Assembly (NCBI GenBank): GCA_034506335.1
Contig: JAPDPR010000012.1
Location: forward strand, 1 to 64,000
Direction of reading: 5' to 3'
DNA length: 64,000 nt
From: a candidate division KSB1 bacterium
GTDB lineage: Bacteria; Zhuqueibacterota; Zhuqueibacteria; JANLFK01; Oleimicrobiaceae
A program made the position numbers and the translations under genes. Within the stretch, counting starts at the first letter, position 1. Each line of letters begins with the position of its first letter. Positions 61,538 through 64,000 of the stretch are shown piece by piece. The notes beneath the pieces are model-generated. The model was not told the origin of the DNA and did not search any database. It saw nothing but the letters and a program-made list of their open reading frames with translations.

Positions 61538-64000
61538 ATGAGCAGCGAGAAGCACGTTGTTCTGGTGGTTACCATCCTTGTGATGGCGTTTTCTGGGCTG
61601 CTCGCCCAGCAGGCGGGGGACTACCGGTCCCTTACTACGGGCAACTGGAGCAACCCTGCCACCTGGGAGATGTTTGACGGCTCGCAATGGGTTGCAGCCA
61701 GCGCTGCACCGACTGGTGCGGAACAGATCACGGTCAAAGGGACGGACACGGTGAAGGTGGATGTGGCCGTGGAAATGCAGGGGTACCTGAAAGTGCAGGA
61801 AAACGGTGTTGTCACGGTCACGACTGGCTCACTAGCCTTTGCTCAGGGGAGCACTTATGAGCATGCGCGAAACGGCGGGAGCGTGCCTCTGGCCGTTTGG
61901 GGCGAGGGTTCTACCGCCCTCTTTACAGGTATCACCAATTCAGCGCCTGCAAATAGGGGGCAAAACTACCACCACGTAGTCCTCAATACACCCAATCTGA
62001 GCAGCAACTTGGACCTAAACCTGGCAGGAAAAGTCATAGCTGGGGATATCAGGGTGGTCAGCAGCGGAAGCTCACGCTGGCGCCTGGTAGGTGGGACCTC
62101 GGGGACCCTCGTCATTATGGGCGATGTGATTGTGGAAGGCGGACAGCTGGAGACGCAAGGTACCAGTAGCTCGACCCAAGTGTTAGTGGAGCACTATGGT
62201 AACGTGCGGGTGACCGGCGGGAACTTTTCTGTGAGCAGAGGAAGTCAAGGCGGTGCAGGAGGCACGGGGTGGACGAGATGGTACTTGCATCAAGGGGATT
62301 TCTTGATGTCCAACGCCACCACTCAGAACTCAAACCCTTGGCGTGCCACTTTTATCTTCGCCAAGCTCGGTGGGGTGCAGAACCTGGTACTTGAGAATGT
62401 CACGTATGGCGCGGGAGGGCTCCCCGTACAAGTGGATAGCGGCGCCACACTCAATATGGGAAATTCAAGGCTCGGAGGCGATGGCAGTTTCGTCATCTCC
62501 CCTGGCGCTGGGCTTCAAACGGCCCTCCCGGGTGGTCTGGATGAAGCCATTGGGCCGGTCGGGTCCAGGACCATTCTTCTGAGCAAACAGGCCTCCTACA
62601 CGTTCAACGGAGTCCTTCCGCAAGTGCCGGGTGTGTTGCTGCCCGACACGGTGCGAACTTTGACCGTAGCCAATCCTCAAGGGGTCACCCTCAACGACAC
62701 GCTACGGGCACAGCATATAACAGTGTCGCCGGGCTGCCTGATGTACGTCGAAGCATTAGGGTCGGTAACTGCAGACTCCGGTGGTGTTGAAGGTACCGTC
62801 GTGAACCGAGGGGCTCTCGTAGCCAGCGATTCGATCTATTTCGCCCCGGGTTCGGTTTACCAACATGATCGCGACGGAGGGAGTCTTCCGAACGGCATCT
62901 GGGCCGCTGGGTCCACATTCCTGTTGACCGGAACCATCCAAGATGCGCCTGCCAACAGGAATCAGAATTTCGCAAACGTCGTCTTCAACACGCCGAACCT
63001 TGGGCGCAACAGGGACATGGGGTGGAAGGGGGTGACTATCAGTGGTGATATTCATGTTGTGAACACCGGTTCTTATCGGTGGCACATGAGTTCAATCGCC
63101 TCTGGGGACACAGCCGTGATAACGGTCTTGGGGGACGTGCGCGTGGAAAGCGGCCAGTTTGCGGTCCAGGGCACCAGTACCGGGAATACCACCTTCATCG
63201 TGCACCACTACGGGGACGTCCTCGTAACCGGCGGCAATTTTTCCATCGCCAGAGGTTCCCAGGGCGGTTCTGGAACTACCACCTGGTATTTGCATGAAGG
63301 TGACTTTTCGATGGCCAATGCCACCACGCAGAACTCCAACCCCACGCCTGGCAATGCCAAGTTTGTGTTCGCAAAGACGGGCGTGCAGCACCTCGCGCTT
63401 GGTGACAACAATACTATCCAGAACCTGCCCATCGAGGTCTTGCCCGGGACCACACTGGATGTGGGCGTGAGCAGCTTGGCTGGCAACGGGGTATTCATTC
63501 TGAACGACGGGGCGACTTTGGCAACCGCTCATCCTGGGGGCGTGGCAGGATTTTTGGGCACCTTGCCGCCTAACCTCGCAGCCTTGAGCACCGCCGCCAA
63601 CTACACCTTCAACGGAGTGGAGCCGCAGGTCACAAGCGCCGCGCTGCCAACCGTGGTGCAGGACCTCACTATCGCTAACCCGGCTGGGGTAACACTTACG
63701 CAAGAGACCACTGTGAATGGCGTACTGCACCTGGTAGCCGGAGAGTTGGACAACACCGTACCTTTCGGCCTTGGCCCGGCCGGTTCGGTGTCGTTTGAAG
63801 GCGGCAGCCTCCGTGTGCCACTTGTGGCGGCTGAGTACCGCTCGCTGACCTCTGGTGACTGGAGCGCCGCGAGCACCTGGGAAGCGTACCTATTCGATCG
63901 CTGGATGCCGGCACCGATGCCCCCTTCGGGGACGGAACGCATCACCGTGGACAACAACGACACAGTCCGGGTAGACGTGCCTGTAGAAGTGCGCGGCCAC
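61538..64000 (+). CDS. Giant modular repeat surface protein, truncated by the window edge
   Basis: The ATG at 61538 follows AAGAGGGAGGAGC. The frame stays open to the right edge, at least 821 residues. After a signal peptide (MSSEKHVVLVVTILVMAF and on to about residue 25), module 1 begins at 61619 with YRSLTTGNWSNPATWEMF. A second beta-helix copy, lacking the hook, starts about 62749, and module 3 begins at 63833 with YRSLTSGDWSAASTWEAY. Each copy carries the same blocks: YQHDRDGG or YEHARNGG, APANRxQN, VQGTSTGNTTFIVHHYGD, SIARGSQGG, ATTQNSNP. The C-terminus, expected to carry a sorting domain, is outside the window. It is paralogous to the gene before it. Confidence 0.85.
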   Translation, partial: MSSEKHVVLVVTILVMAFSGLLAQQAGDYRSLTTGNWSNPATWEMFDGSQWVAASAAPTGAEQITVKGTDTVKVDVAVEMQGYLKVQENGVVTVTTGSLAFAQGSTYEHARNGGSVPLAVWGEGSTALFTGITNSAPANRGQNYHHVVLNTPNLSSNLDLNLAGKVIAGDIRVVSSGSSRWRLVGGTSGTLVIMGDVIVEGGQLETQGTSSSTQVLVEHYGNVRVTGGNFSVSRGSQGGAGGTGWTRWYLHQGDFLMSNATTQNSNPWRATFIFAKLGGVQNLVLENVTYGAGGLPVQVDSGATLNMGNSRLGGDGSFVISPGAGLQTALPGGLDEAIGPVGSRTILLSKQASYTFNGVLPQVPGVLLPDTVRTLTVANPQGVTLNDTLRAQHITVSPGCLMYVEALGSVTADSGGVEGTVVNRGALVASDSIYFAPGSVYQHDRDGGSLPNGIWAAGSTFLLTGTIQDAPANRNQNFANVVFNTPNLGRNRDMGWKGVTISGDIHVVNTGSYRWHMSSIASGDTAVITVLGDVRVESGQFAVQGTSTGNTTFIVHHYGDVLVTGGNFSIARGSQGGSGTTTWYLHEGDFSMANATTQNSNPTPGNAKFVFAKTGVQHLALGDNNTIQNLPIEVLPGTTLDVGVSSLAGNGVFILNDGATLATAHPGGVAGFLGTLPPNLAALSTAANYTFNGVEPQVTSAALPTVVQDLTIANPAGVTLTQETTVNGVLHLVAGELDNTVPFGLGPAGSVSFEGGSLRVPLVAAEYRSLTSGDWSAASTWEAYLFDRWMPAPMPPSGTERITVDNNDTVRVDVPVEVRGH
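61619..64000 (+). repeat. Protein-level tandem modules (three copies or more)
   Basis: Module 1 is 61619-62748, module 2 about 62749-63832 and module 3 starts at 63833; a fourth, separate copy is in the preceding gene at about 59970-61180. Blocks align residue for residue, yet DNA in matching blocks differs at many third positions, so the duplication is old or under selection. Confidence 0.75.

Overview
The window is a GC-rich stretch of a Gram-negative chromosome, most likely from the FCB superphylum near Calditrichota, candidate phylum KSB1 or Ignavibacteria. The reasons are type IX secretion (T9SS) C-terminal sorting domains of the 'YQNYPNPFNP' kind, a PorV/PorQ-family protein, CarboxypepD_reg-fronted TonB-dependent receptors and a menaquinone prenyltransferase. 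Nearly all genes lie on the + strand. Several sites match sigma-70 type promoters (TTGnnn, a 16 or 17 bp spacer, TATAAT-like), and many genes carry GGAGG ribosome binding sites.

Region 1 (1-8.6 kb) starts with the end of a basic, probably secreted protein. Next comes a gene split by an in-frame UGA at 1388-1390. The UGA sits where relatives are recalled to have Cys (EPCG-C), and a hairpin of bacterial SECIS type lies 28 nt downstream. I read it as a selenoprotein. AlaX (alanyl-tRNA editing) follows, directly before tRNA-Ala(GGC), then two tiny proteins, an acyl-CoA ligase, MenA, a STAS-HATPase fusion and a DUF2914 protein.

Region 2 (8.6-18.6 kb) holds tRNA-Met, a PpiC-type lipoprotein foldase, and a tight run of an IorA-like 2-oxoacid oxidoreductase subunit, GlcDEF (2-hydroxyacid oxidation), an alpha/beta hydrolase and a LOG-family protein, with a cyclase-family gene convergent to it.

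Region 3 (18.6-28.5 kb) holds an outer-membrane barrel, comF, the fba-gap-tpiA-secG operon behind a perfect consensus promoter and a leader terminator, a TPR protein, and a DUF362 Tat protein paired with a NapH/NapG-like polyferredoxin that has an internal twin-arginine segment.

Region 4 (28.6-40.5 kb) is translation and housekeeping: tRNA Gly-Cys-Leu-Val, thrS-infC-rpmI-rplT-pheS-pheT, a coiled-coil protein, zapA, rny, folD, tRNA-Arg and a TPR protein. infC starts with ATC.

Region 5 (40.6-64 kb) is an accessory pectin locus. A membrane-tethered winged-helix regulator is divergent from a TonB receptor. Then follow a T9SS beta-helix protein, GH28 polygalacturonase, PL1-type pectate lyase, a GH88/105-type unsaturated-uronyl hydrolase, a second TonB receptor, a large T9SS protein, a PorV-family barrel and another barrel. 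No SusD is visible. It ends in two paralogous repeat-built surface proteins, the second running off the right edge. Inferred flow: secreted lyases and hydrolases cut pectin, TonB receptors import the pieces, and GH88/105 finishes unsaturated oligomers.

The strongest candidate for something undescribed is the UGA-containing EPCG-U protein at 1235-2218. All family assignments are from reading the sequence; no searches were run.
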